DNA of 51,253 bases from Nocardia uniformis NBRC 13702 (GTDB lineage: Bacteria; Actinomycetota; Actinomycetes; Mycobacteriales; Mycobacteriaceae): assembly GCF_001613345.1 (NCBI RefSeq), contig NZ_BDCE01000024.1:1-51253 (forward strand). Reading direction: 5' to 3'. Of the stretch, positions 9,175 through 16,078 are shown piece by piece. Both the position numbers and the translations under genes were made by a program. The notes under the pieces are model-generated. The model saw only the letters and a list, made by a program, of their open reading frames with translations. It was not told the DNA's origin and did no database searches. Positions within the stretch are counted from its first letter, which is position 1, and each line of letters begins with the position of its first letter.

Positions 9175-9675
9175 CTGCGGTACTTTTACGACTGCGAATT
9201 CATCGAGGACGGTATTACCATCGACCTCGTCTCCATTGCTGTGGTCTGCGAGGACGGCCGCGAATTCTATGCGGTCTCAACGGAATTCGACAAAAGCAAG
9301 GCTGGACCCTTCGTCCGCCGCAATGTGCTGCCGAAACTCCCGCAACCGACGTCGCCACTGTGGCGCAGCCGCGAACGCATTCGCGATGACCTGTACAAAT
9401 TCCTCGTCCCACGCACCGGTGTGGAGCCGGAAATGTGGGCCTGGGTGAGCGCCTACGACCATGTCGCGCTCTGCCAGCTGTGGGGGTCCATGGTAGACCT
9501 GCCGAATACACTCCCCCGCTACACCAATGAACTGCGCCAGCACTGGGAGCAGCACGGCCGCCCGCCGCTGCCCCCGATCCCGGCGGACGCGCACGACGCA
9601 CTGGCCGACGCCCGGCACAACTTCGCCAAGTTCGAGGCCATCGAGGCGTACCGCCGCCGCCAGGCCGCCTCCTAG
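9175..9675 (+). CDS. Rv2179c-family 3'-5' exoribonuclease with a CTG start
   Basis: DEDD-type nuclease of the family to which polyadenylate-specific exoribonuclease AS belongs, trimming RNA 3' ends in the cytoplasm. The N-terminal YDCEFIEDG supplies the first two acidic ligands, WVSAYDHVALCQLWG the third region, and HDALADARHNFAKF the last Asp. In this frame there is no ATG, GTG or TTG between the upstream stop at 9094 and GTG 9241. Starting at 9241 would delete the catalytic D-x-E motif. The codon at the expected position is CTG (9175), ten bases after GAGGAG. The resulting 166-residue protein matches Rv2179c in length and N-terminus. Confidence 0.88.
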   Translation: MRYFYDCEFIEDGITIDLVSIAVVCEDGREFYAVSTEFDKSKAGPFVRRNVLPKLPQPTSPLWRSRERIRDDLYKFLVPRTGVEPEMWAWVSAYDHVALCQLWGSMVDLPNTLPRYTNELRQHWEQHGRPPLPPIPADAHDALADARHNFAKFEAIEAYRRRQAAS

Positions 9676-9692
9676 CACGGCAACGGCACCCC

Positions 9693-9785
9693 CGTCATTC
9701 CGGCGCGCTTTCGGCCGGAATCCACCCGATCGGCATGCGGTGCGTCAGGGGTGTGGATCCCGGCCAAAAGCATGCCGGGATGACG
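9693..9785. repeat. Dispersed imperfect palindrome, copy 1
   Basis: The left arm starts CGTCATTCCGGCGCGC and the right arm ends CATGCCGGGATGACG, about 35 nt each and roughly 80% complementary, around a short variable centre. Other copies are at 25060-25151, 26339-26371 and 38161-38259. It lies between convergent genes, 18 bp after the exoribonuclease stop. Confidence 0.85.
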
Positions 9786-9830
9786 AAGCACGAGCCGACG
9801 CCGTGGCAATTCCCGGCCGGAATACGACTC

Positions 9831-9859
9831 GGGCCCGAGAGACAGTGTCTCTCGGGCCC
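9831..9859. terminator. Hairpin terminator with 14-bp arms
   Basis: GGGCCCGAGAGACA and its exact complement surround a single G. It lies 22 bp beyond the stop of the leftward acyltransferase and after the rightward exoribonuclease, so it serves convergent transcription. Confidence 0.8.
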
Positions 9860-9880
9860 ATTCGATATCCGGTCGGCGAC

Positions 9881-10606
9881 TCAGCCTGCCATGGTCTGCG
9901 GGATGCGATCGGCATCCGGGCGGGTGCCGGTGGGGACACCCTTCTTGAGGCTGGCGGCGTAGACGTCGACGTATTCCTGGCCGGACATCCGCATGAGTTC
10001 GTACATGATCTCGTCGGTGACGGCGCGTTCGACGAAGCGGTTACCGCCCATGCCCTCGTAGCGGGAGAAGTCGATTGGCGCACCGAATTTGACGATGACC
10101 TTCTTCTTGCGCCAGCGGAACGGTCCGGGCGGGCAGACCTCGTCGGTACCGATCAGCGCCACCGGGATCACCGGGATACCGGTCTCCAGGGCGAGGCGGG
10201 CGACCCCGGTCTTGCCCTTGTAGAGACGGCCGTCCGGGGAGCGGGTGCCTTCGGGGTACAGGCCGACCAGACGGCCCTCATCGAGGAGCTTGCGCGCCGT
10301 ATTGAGGGCGGATTCGGCGGCGTCGGCACCGCTGCGATCGATCGGGTACTGACCGGCGCTGGTGAAGAAGAACTTCTGCAGCGCGCCCTTGAACCCGGGG
10401 GTGGTGAAGTATTCGGCCTTGGCCAGGTAGGTAATGCGGCGCGTACTTGCCAGGGGAGTGAACAACCAGTCGGTGAACGACAGATGATTGCCCGCCAGGA
10501 TGGCGGCACCCTTGCGCGGAATGTTCTCGACACCCTGCACCTCAGGCCGGTTTACGAGGTGCATGAACGGGCCGGGAAACACATATTTCAGCAGCCAGTA
10601 GAGCAT
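9881..10606 (-). CDS. 1-acyl-glycerol-3-phosphate acyltransferase (PlsC family, Rv2182c-like)
   Basis: Transfers a fatty acyl group to the sn-2 position of lysophosphatidic acid to make phosphatidic acid, at the inner membrane face. The acyltransferase box NHLSFTDW (HX4D) lies near residue 40 and the phosphate-binding EGTRSPDGRLYKGKTG near residue 118. A short hydrophobic N-terminus (MLYWLLKYVFPGPF) can anchor it. ATG 10606 is chosen because AAGGAAG lies just upstream and the N-terminus matches the family. Length 241 is typical. In M. tuberculosis this gene also lies between the exoribonuclease and the Rv2183c-Rv2188c group, but the intervening Rv2180c and Rv2181 are absent here. Confidence 0.9.
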   Translation of the reverse strand: MLYWLLKYVFPGPFMHLVNRPEVQGVENIPRKGAAILAGNHLSFTDWLFTPLASTRRITYLAKAEYFTTPGFKGALQKFFFTSAGQYPIDRSGADAAESALNTARKLLDEGRLVGLYPEGTRSPDGRLYKGKTGVARLALETGIPVIPVALIGTDEVCPPGPFRWRKKKVIVKFGAPIDFSRYEGMGGNRFVERAVTDEIMYELMRMSGQEYVDVYAASLKKGVPTGTRPDADRIPQTMAG

Positions 10607-11183
10607 TGCTTCCTTTCCCCAGATTTGTTTCCCGGAACCGGCCTCATTGCGGGCGCCACCGTTAGGAGCCGACTCTACCGCCGAGACCGTGACGTAACCA
10701 ACCTCGGAGGGTCTTTTCACACGTACACCACATACCCGAACCAGCTGGCAGCGGGCCGAGATTCGCGAAGGCGACGAATCGCCGCCCACGGCGCGGGTTC
10801 CGGGTCGACGCGCCACGCCGCGCACTCGGTACCGCCATCGCCGCCTCGGGCGAGCCGCATCGTCGCGGGACCGAGTCAGCGCTGGCGCGTTCGGCCTCCC
10901 GGTCGTACCGATCCCGTCGATCCAACCGATGCCGCGAATCGGGCGCTGACGCGACGAAGCACTGCGCACATGAGCGCGACGCCGCCCACGACATCCAGCG
11001 CACCGACGTGACCGACGCACCTATGGGCGGTATACCCGGTCTCGCGCGTTCAACCCGGTCACCACGGCAATTCGGCAATTCGGCAATTCGGCGGCGGGCG
11101 ATGCCCCGTGCCAGCAGACGGGCCGACAATATCCTCACCCTGCCGCGCCGCCGATTGCCGCGTGCGCCATCGATTACCGCGTC
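10607..11183. other. 577-bp gap without a convincing gene
   Basis: Open frames on both strands lack recognisable composition. A hydrophobic stretch (GALDVVGGVALMCAVLRRV) can be read leftward around 10940-11030 but has no good start. GGCAATTC is repeated exactly three times at 11066-11089. The acyltransferase promoter presumably lies in 10607-10720. Confidence 0.5.
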
Positions 11184-12188
11184 TCAGCAGCGGCGGCGAC
11201 CAGCGGGAACCGCCTCGGGATTGGCGACCAGAGCGGCTCGGGCGAGTTCGGCCGCGCCGATCATTCCGGCCGCTTCACCCAGCTGGGCGGTGCGGATGCG
11301 GGCCAGGCGGCGGTGTTTGGCACCGGTGATGGATTGGGCGTAGTGGTCGCGGGCATCGTCGAGGAACAGGGCGGCAGACGTGCTCACGCCACCCGCGATG
11401 ACAATGAGGTCGGGGTCGAAGAGGTCGCTGACGAAGGCCAGGCCGAGGCCGAGCCAGCGGGAGAAGTCACCCATGACGTCGAGGGCGATCGGATCGCCGT
11501 CCTGGGCCGCGCCCGCCACCTGGCGGCCGGTCAGCGAACCCGGATCGCGGTACGCCTCGCGGGCCAGCAGGGTGGAGCGCTGCGGGTCGGTGGCCAGGAT
11601 CTCGAGTGCGGTATCGACCAAGGCCGTTCCGCTGCAATACCTTTCCCAGCAGCCGCGCTTTCCGCACGCGCAGGCGCGACCATTGGGTACCACCTGGAGG
11701 TGACCGAGCTCCGGTGCGACACCGTAACTTCCGCGATAGAGCTGCCCGCCGACCAGCAGCGCCGCGCCGATCCCGGTACCGATGGCCACCAGCACCACAT
11801 TGTGCCCACCGGCCGCCGCGCCGAATTTGTATTCGGCCCACATGGCGGAATTGGCATCGTGCTCCAGAATTACCGGCAGCCCGAGCCGGTCGGTGAGCCG
11901 CTTGGCGACGGGCGCGTCCTCCCAGGGCAGATGCGGCGCGAACCGCACCGTCGCCCGGTCCTCGTCCACGAATCCGGCGACCGCCAGCCCGACCGCACCG
12001 ATCGGATGGCGACCACACAGTTCCCGTACCGTCCGCGCGAGCCCGTCCTCGAGGGCACGCGCCGACTGCGGCGTCGGCGCTGTCACGGTGTCGAGCACTT
12101 CACCCGCCCCGTCCACCACGGAGGCACGAATATTGGTACCGCCGACATCGACGCCGACGGTCAACGGCTGCCCGTTGCCCGTGGTCAT
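11184..12188 (-). CDS. ROK-family sugar kinase (glucokinase-like)
   Basis: Cytoplasmic ATP-dependent kinase, most likely phosphorylating glucose at C6. The N-terminal phosphate loop is VGVDVGGTNIRASVV. ILEHDANSAMWAEYKFG supplies the catalytic Asp, and VLVAIGTGIGAALLVGG follows. The ROK zinc motif is complete (GHLQVVPNGRACACGKRGCWERY, with H and three Cys). Length 334 suits actinobacterial glucokinases of the Streptomyces GlkA type. The ATG overlaps the stop of the preceding gene as ATGA, and no ribosome site is visible, which argues for translational coupling. A kinase in this position is not part of the M. tuberculosis order, so it is either an insertion here or a loss there. Confidence 0.92.
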   Translation of the reverse strand: MTTGNGQPLTVGVDVGGTNIRASVVDGAGEVLDTVTAPTPQSARALEDGLARTVRELCGRHPIGAVGLAVAGFVDEDRATVRFAPHLPWEDAPVAKRLTDRLGLPVILEHDANSAMWAEYKFGAAAGGHNVVLVAIGTGIGAALLVGGQLYRGSYGVAPELGHLQVVPNGRACACGKRGCWERYCSGTALVDTALEILATDPQRSTLLAREAYRDPGSLTGRQVAGAAQDGDPIALDVMGDFSRWLGLGLAFVSDLFDPDLIVIAGGVSTSAALFLDDARDHYAQSITGAKHRRLARIRTAQLGEAAGMIGAAELARAALVANPEAVPAGRRRC

Positions 12189-13603
12189 GTCGCAGGAGGC
12201 TTGATCGTCACGGGGATAGGAACATAGCCGGGCCGCGCGGGCGCTTGACGACCGGTACCCTGCGCACGCCCCGCCGCACCCCATCCGGCACCCGCCGCCC
12301 GGTCCGAACCCGCAGGTCCGCCCGCACGTCCGGGGTCACCGACCCGCTGACCCTCGCGTCCGGGGTTACCGACCGGCTCGCCCGCACGTCCGGACCCGAC
12401 CGACTCGCCCACGCGTCCGGGGCTGCCGACCGACTCGCCCGCACGTCCGGGGTTACCGACCGACTCGCCCGCACGTCCGGGGTTACCGACCGACTCGCCC
12501 GCACGTCCGGACCCGACCGACTCGCCCGCACGTCCGGGGTTCCCAACCGACTCGCCCGCGCGTCCGGACACCGGGCCGCTGCCCTGCCGCGCGTCGGGGT
12601 TGCCGGAAGGACGGGCCGCACCGTTCTGCGCGGGCGAACCAGTCTGTGCGATCGGGCCATTGTGTGCGATCGGGCCATTGTGTGCGGTCGGACCAGTCTG
12701 CGCGGTCGACCCGGCGCTGGGGTCACTCCCCCGCTCCGGGCCGGGGGCCGCTCGATCCGAGTTCCCGAAAGCAGCGAACCAGTTCGCACCGCCGGTGGAT
12801 CGGCCGGACTCCTGACCTCGACCAACTCCCCCGGCATAGCCGCCGTGAGCCGTCGGCGCACCGCCGTCAGATGATTCCGCATCGCCGTGTGCGCTCGGCC
12901 CACCGCTATGCGGTCCAATATCCCCCTGTCCGCCACGGGCGTGCGGGTCACCGGTGCCTGATGTGCCCGCACCGGTCTCCCCACCGCGAACCTGCGGCTC
13001 CTGGCCGTGCGGGGCGGCCCCGCCCCGCGTCGAATCCCGGCCCGGGGTACGAAGATTCGAGGCGACGCTGCTCCAGAACGTACCGCCGGTGGCCGGGCCA
13101 CCGCTGGCCGACGAATTCGGTTCCGGCGCGCCAGGATTCGCGGACGGGGTGCCCTCGGGTGCGGCGCCAGCCGCACCGGGACCGCCTGCCGAAGCACCGC
13201 CGGGCGCCGCGGAATCGTATTCGCTCGCCATGCCACCGAAGCGTGAATGCGGGTGCGCCGCAGCATATTCCGGCGACTCCGGATCGAGGTCCGGCGGGAT
13301 GACCGGTTCGACCGGCACCCCGGCGAGGGCCTCGCGCAGCACCGTCACCAGGGCGGTGCCGTGTTCGGCGATAGCGGCGACGACGTCGTGGTGTTCGCCG
13401 CGCACCAGGGCGGCGGCCGCGCAGACAGGGCACCAGCTGCAGCTGGCCCAGTCGGTGCGGCCGTCGGCGGCGGTCTTGCGAAGTACCGGTTCGACACGCT
13501 CCAGCACGGCTTCGGCGAGGAGTCGCAGTTCATCGGCGAAATCGGCGAAGTTCTCCTCCCGGATTCGGTCGCCGACGTGGTCGCGGGTGTCGTGGTCGCT
13601 CAT
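12185..13603 (-). CDS. Rv2183c/DUF5304-like protein with a long repeat-rich tail
   Basis: Function unknown. Residues 1-110 form the conserved part, with acidic helices and a Cys motif (WASCSWCPVCAAAALVRGE) that could bind metal. Similar proteins sit beside ArsA-like ATPases and SRPBCC proteins in actinobacteria. The rest (about 360 residues) is Gly/Pro/Ala/Ser-rich and probably disordered. It includes a decapeptide array (GRAGESVGNP) at residues 340-426 and a shorter hexapeptide array (AHNGPI-type, about 12647-12707). The final YVPIPVTIKP looks conserved. The start ATG 13603 overlaps the ATPase stop (ATGA), and the stop overlaps the ROK kinase start, tying the three together. A related M. tuberculosis protein is much shorter, so the tail is the unusual element. 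Confidence 0.75.
   Translation of the reverse strand: MSDHDTRDHVGDRIREENFADFADELRLLAEAVLERVEPVLRKTAADGRTDWASCSWCPVCAAAALVRGEHHDVVAAIAEHGTALVTVLREALAGVPVEPVIPPDLDPESPEYAAAHPHSRFGGMASEYDSAAPGGASAGGPGAAGAAPEGTPSANPGAPEPNSSASGGPATGGTFWSSVASNLRTPGRDSTRGGAAPHGQEPQVRGGETGAGTSGTGDPHARGGQGDIGPHSGGPSAHGDAESSDGGAPTAHGGYAGGVGRGQESGRSTGGANWFAAFGNSDRAAPGPERGSDPSAGSTAQTGPTAHNGPIAHNGPIAQTGSPAQNGAARPSGNPDARQGSGPVSGRAGESVGNPGRAGESVGSGRAGESVGNPGRAGESVGNPGRAGESVGSPGRVGESVGSGRAGEPVGNPGREGQRVGDPGRAGGPAGSDRAAGAGWGAAGRAQGTGRQAPARPGYVPIPVTIKPPAT
12327..12584 (-). repeat. 30/27-bp tandem repeats coding for GRAGESVGNP
   Basis: About eight and a half units start at 12327, 12357, 12387, 12414, 12444, 12474, 12504, 12531 and 12561. 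Two neighbouring units (12444 and 12474) are identical. Two are 27 bp and lack one codon (GRAGESVGS). All steps are multiples of three, so the frame is kept. The sequence identity implies recent unequal exchange or slippage. Confidence 0.9.
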
Positions 13604-15150
13604 TGAGGCCATACCTGGGGGTCGGGTCGGAATCGGACGATCAAATGGTCGCCGTCGAGTTCGGCGCCATCAACCGTGCACCGGCGCAAAACCGGGGCCA
13701 GGCGTAGGCGACGTCGGGTACCGTCGGCTCCCACGATCAAATCGTCCTCCACTCGTCCCAGTCGCAGGGTCGACGAATCGACCACGGGCAGATGCATACG
13801 CAGTGTGTACACCGAATGCACGCCCGTACCGGATTCCAAACCGACCATCGGCTCACCGGTGACAGCGGGCACACCTTCGGCTGCTGAGCCCAGCATAGGG
13901 ACCGGTTCGGTTCCGACCCACTCGCCACTCGCATCGACGTCATAGGACAAAGCCGACAGCGACGACAGGCCGACCGGTTCGGGGCCGGTATGCCCGACCA
14001 CCACCACTGGCGTCGGGGCCATCCGCCGCCGCAATTCGGCGATCACATCCAATTGTTCGCTTCGACGGTTGAAGTACCACCGCACCGCGGGGTGCGACGC
14101 CGCACTGGTACCGGGAGGTGGGAGGTCTCCGGTACCGGGGGCCGGAGGGCCTCCGCGCACGGACGTGGCACCCACATCATCCGACACCGAGCCACGCACC
14201 GCTTCGGGACCATCCGCAACGGCAGGGCCACCCGGACCGCGATGGCCACGTGGAACAGCAAAGCCATCCAGAACCGCAGGGCCACCCGACACTGCTGAGC
14301 CTTCCACAACCGCAGGGCCACCCGACAACGCTGAGCCTTCCGGGACCGCAGGGCCACCGGACACAGCAGGGTCGTCCGGCACAGCAGCGTCGTCCGGAAC
14401 CGGATCCGGCAGCGGCGGCAGCACCTTGTTCACGAGGACGGCGTCGAGCCGCAGGCCGAGCAGCGCCGCCGCCGAACGCACCCGCGTCGACTCCGCCACC
14501 GCCACCCGCTCGGGCCCGGTCACCAGGCGCGCGCCCGTCCGTTTCCGATCGGCGAGGAGATCGCGCACCCCCGCGACCGCACCGACAATCCGCTCCACCG
14601 TCGTGGCCAGCACGGCCCGCCGTAGATCGGTGCCGATGGCGCTGAGCGTGCGCGCATGCGCCGGCCACACCCGTTCCAGATATCCGAGCAGGGTGTCGGG
14701 TGCGGTAATGATGCGCAGCATGTCCGCCGAGGGCGGGCAGTCCACCACGATCACATCCCATTCCTCGTCCTCGACGAACTGCGAGATCTCCAGCAGCGCC
14801 AGGATTTCCTGGACGCCGGGCAGTCCGGTGAGTTCGGCGGGATCGAGAGAGGCGAGGTCGACGCCGTGATTGTGGCCGGCCCCGGAGAGCATGCGCACCA
14901 CCTCGCGGAACCGGTCTTCCAGCAGGGCGAGCGAATCGATTTCGATGACATCGAGTCCGGGTGCCACCGTCGCGACGCCGGGCACGGCGCCCGGATCGTG
15001 CGGGAACCGGAATCCCAGTGCGTCACCGAGAGAATGGGCCTGATCGAGGGAGGCGAGGAGTACGTGCTGTCCGGAGCGGACATGGGCCACGGCGGTCGCG
15101 CAGGCCAGCGTCGTCTTTCCCACCCCGCCCTTGCCCACGAACAGTTCCAC
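13600..15150 (-). CDS. ArsA/MinD-like ATPase (Rv2184c family) with an internal repeat insertion
   Basis: Deviant-Walker P-loop ATPase of the ArsA/GET3 type. It shows FVGKGGVGKTTLA at the N-terminus, SLDQAHSLGDALGF as switch I and DVIVVDCPPSADMLRI as Walker B. The C-terminal LRLAPVLRRCTVDGAELDGDHLIVRFRPDPQVWP matches Rv2184c as I recall it. It has 516 residues against about 380. The excess lies between VNKVLPP (near 240) and HPAVRWYFNRR (near 360), a Pro/Gly/Ala tract with 12-residue repeats. The start is GTG 15150. An in-frame CTG at 15183 overlapping the upstream stop (CTGA) would add LTARRIPSST, which resembles the Rv2184c N-terminus. The client of the ATPase is unknown. Its neighbours suggest envelope lipid or lipoglycan assembly. 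Confidence 0.82.
   Translation of the reverse strand: MELFVGKGGVGKTTLACATAVAHVRSGQHVLLASLDQAHSLGDALGFRFPHDPGAVPGVATVAPGLDVIEIDSLALLEDRFREVVRMLSGAGHNHGVDLASLDPAELTGLPGVQEILALLEISQFVEDEEWDVIVVDCPPSADMLRIITAPDTLLGYLERVWPAHARTLSAIGTDLRRAVLATTVERIVGAVAGVRDLLADRKRTGARLVTGPERVAVAESTRVRSAAALLGLRLDAVLVNKVLPPLPDPVPDDAAVPDDPAVSGGPAVPEGSALSGGPAVVEGSAVSGGPAVLDGFAVPRGHRGPGGPAVADGPEAVRGSVSDDVGATSVRGGPPAPGTGDLPPPGTSAASHPAVRWYFNRRSEQLDVIAELRRRMAPTPVVVVGHTGPEPVGLSSLSALSYDVDASGEWVGTEPVPMLGSAAEGVPAVTGEPMVGLESGTGVHSVYTLRMHLPVVDSSTLRLGRVEDDLIVGADGTRRRLRLAPVLRRCTVDGAELDGDHLIVRFRPDPQVWPQ
14272..14379 (-). repeat. Three 36-bp repeats inside the ATPase gene
   Basis: Units start at 14272, 14308 and 14344, each encoding a variant of SAVSGGPAV-x-[E/D]-G. 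Degenerate half-units (18 bp, six residues) continue on both sides. The frame is kept. Confidence 0.85.
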
Positions 15151-15179
15151 CCGGGTGGAGGATGGGATCCTCCTCGCGG

Positions 15180-15617
15180 TCAGCCTTCGACCCGTTTCTT
15201 GAGTTCCTTCAATGCCGTATCGGTAATGACCTTCTCGGCTTTGCGTTTGAACATGCCGATCATGGGAATGTTCAGATCCACCGTGAGCTCGTACACCACC
15301 TGGGTGCCGCCATCGGGCAGATCGATGAGTTCGTAGGTGCCGTCCTGCGCCTTCTGCAGGTCGCCGGCGACCAGGGTCCAGCTGACCGCTTTACCGTCGG
15401 GCCGCCAGCGGTAGGCGAGGGTGTAGGCGTCCTTGACGACGCCCGCGTCGAGATGGAAGCGCGCGGTGTGGGCGCGGCCGTCGGGCCCCTTGTCGAGTAC
15501 CTCCACCGAACGGGCCGCGGCGACCCATTCCGGATAGGACTCCAGGTCGGCGATGACTGCCATCACTCGATCCGACGGGGCGTCGATGACGATCGACCTC
15601 TGCGTCCGGTCGGCCAT
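15180..15617 (-). CDS. SRPBCC/START-like lipid-binding protein (Rv2185c-like)
   Basis: Polyketide-cyclase/START fold protein expected to bind a hydrophobic ligand in a helix-grip pocket. The start MADRTQRSIVIDAPSDRVMAVIADLESYPEW is the classical SRPBCC opening. The C-terminal helix, IPMIGMFKRKAEKVITDTALKELKKRVEG, is nearly identical in pattern to M. tuberculosis Rv2185c, as is the length of 145. The start ATG 15617 matches that protein's N-terminus. It lies between a second SRPBCC gene and the ArsA-like ATPase in a leftward series beginning with pimB', so a role in moving or sensing a phosphatidylinositol mannoside or related lipid is plausible but unproven. Confidence 0.85.
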   Translation of the reverse strand: MADRTQRSIVIDAPSDRVMAVIADLESYPEWVAAARSVEVLDKGPDGRAHTARFHLDAGVVKDAYTLAYRWRPDGKAVSWTLVAGDLQKAQDGTYELIDLPDGGTQVVYELTVDLNIPMIGMFKRKAEKVITDTALKELKKRVEG

Positions 15618-15663
15618 GTCGGGGAGCGGTTCCTTTCCAGCGAGGGAGCGAATGCGCGAATGC

Positions 15664-16050
15664 TCAGACGGCGGCGGGAGCGACACCGGCCGGGCGTCCG
15701 GCCTCCAGGCGCGCCTTGATCTCGAAGGCCATCTTCCTTCCGGCGACGCGACGGGCGCGGTTGGCGGCCGCCAGGTCGCGCATGGAGAAGTTCGTCGAGC
15801 TCGGCGGCTCGGCGTGCATGAAGTAGTGCAGGATGACGCCGTCGAGCATCTCCTCCAACCACACCTCCATGGTGCCGGTCACCGGCCCACTGACGGTCCA
15901 CCGAATTCCCTTGTCGGCGCGGTCTTCTCGCACCGCGAGGGTGAGATCGGGCCACCAGCGACGCCAGCGGGCGCGGTCAGCCAGTACATCGGCGACCGCC
16001 GCTCCGGGAGCGGCGACGAACGTCTGGTCGGCAACCTGGATACTGCTCAC
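15664..16050 (-). CDS. Second SRPBCC-family protein (Rv2186c-like)
   Basis: A 128-residue protein with a short START-like fold. MSSIQVADQTFVAAPGAAVADVLADRARWRRWWPDLTLAV opens it, and MEVWLEEMLDGVILHYFMHAEPP forms the central strands. The C-terminal helix is shorter than in its neighbour. Length and position match Rv2186c, directly downstream of pimB' (28 bp) and upstream of the Rv2185c-like gene (46 bp). The two SRPBCC proteins are clearly different in sequence, so they may form a pair or bind different ligands rather than being recent duplicates. Ligand unknown. Confidence 0.78.
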   Translation of the reverse strand: MSSIQVADQTFVAAPGAAVADVLADRARWRRWWPDLTLAVREDRADKGIRWTVSGPVTGTMEVWLEEMLDGVILHYFMHAEPPSSTNFSMRDLAAANRARRVAGRKMAFEIKARLEAGRPAGVAPAAV

Positions 16051-16078
16051 GCGCTTGAGCCTAGCTCAGAGCCGGTAT

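Noticed and set aside
9089..9448. ATG 9089 frame as the start of the exoribonuclease or a leader gene.
   Set aside because: It is in another frame, and the ATG lies only three bases after the -10 element, so it should not be in the transcript.
10662..11138. Leftward 158-codon frame, and a short hydrophobic frame (GALDVVGGVALMCAVL) in the gap after the ROK gene.
   Set aside because: Arg-rich composition, no ribosome site and no recognisable domain. The short frame has no good start codon.
12327..12584. CRISPR-like look of regular 30/27-bp repeats.
   Set aside because: There are no unique spacers; the repeats are contiguous and in frame within a gene.
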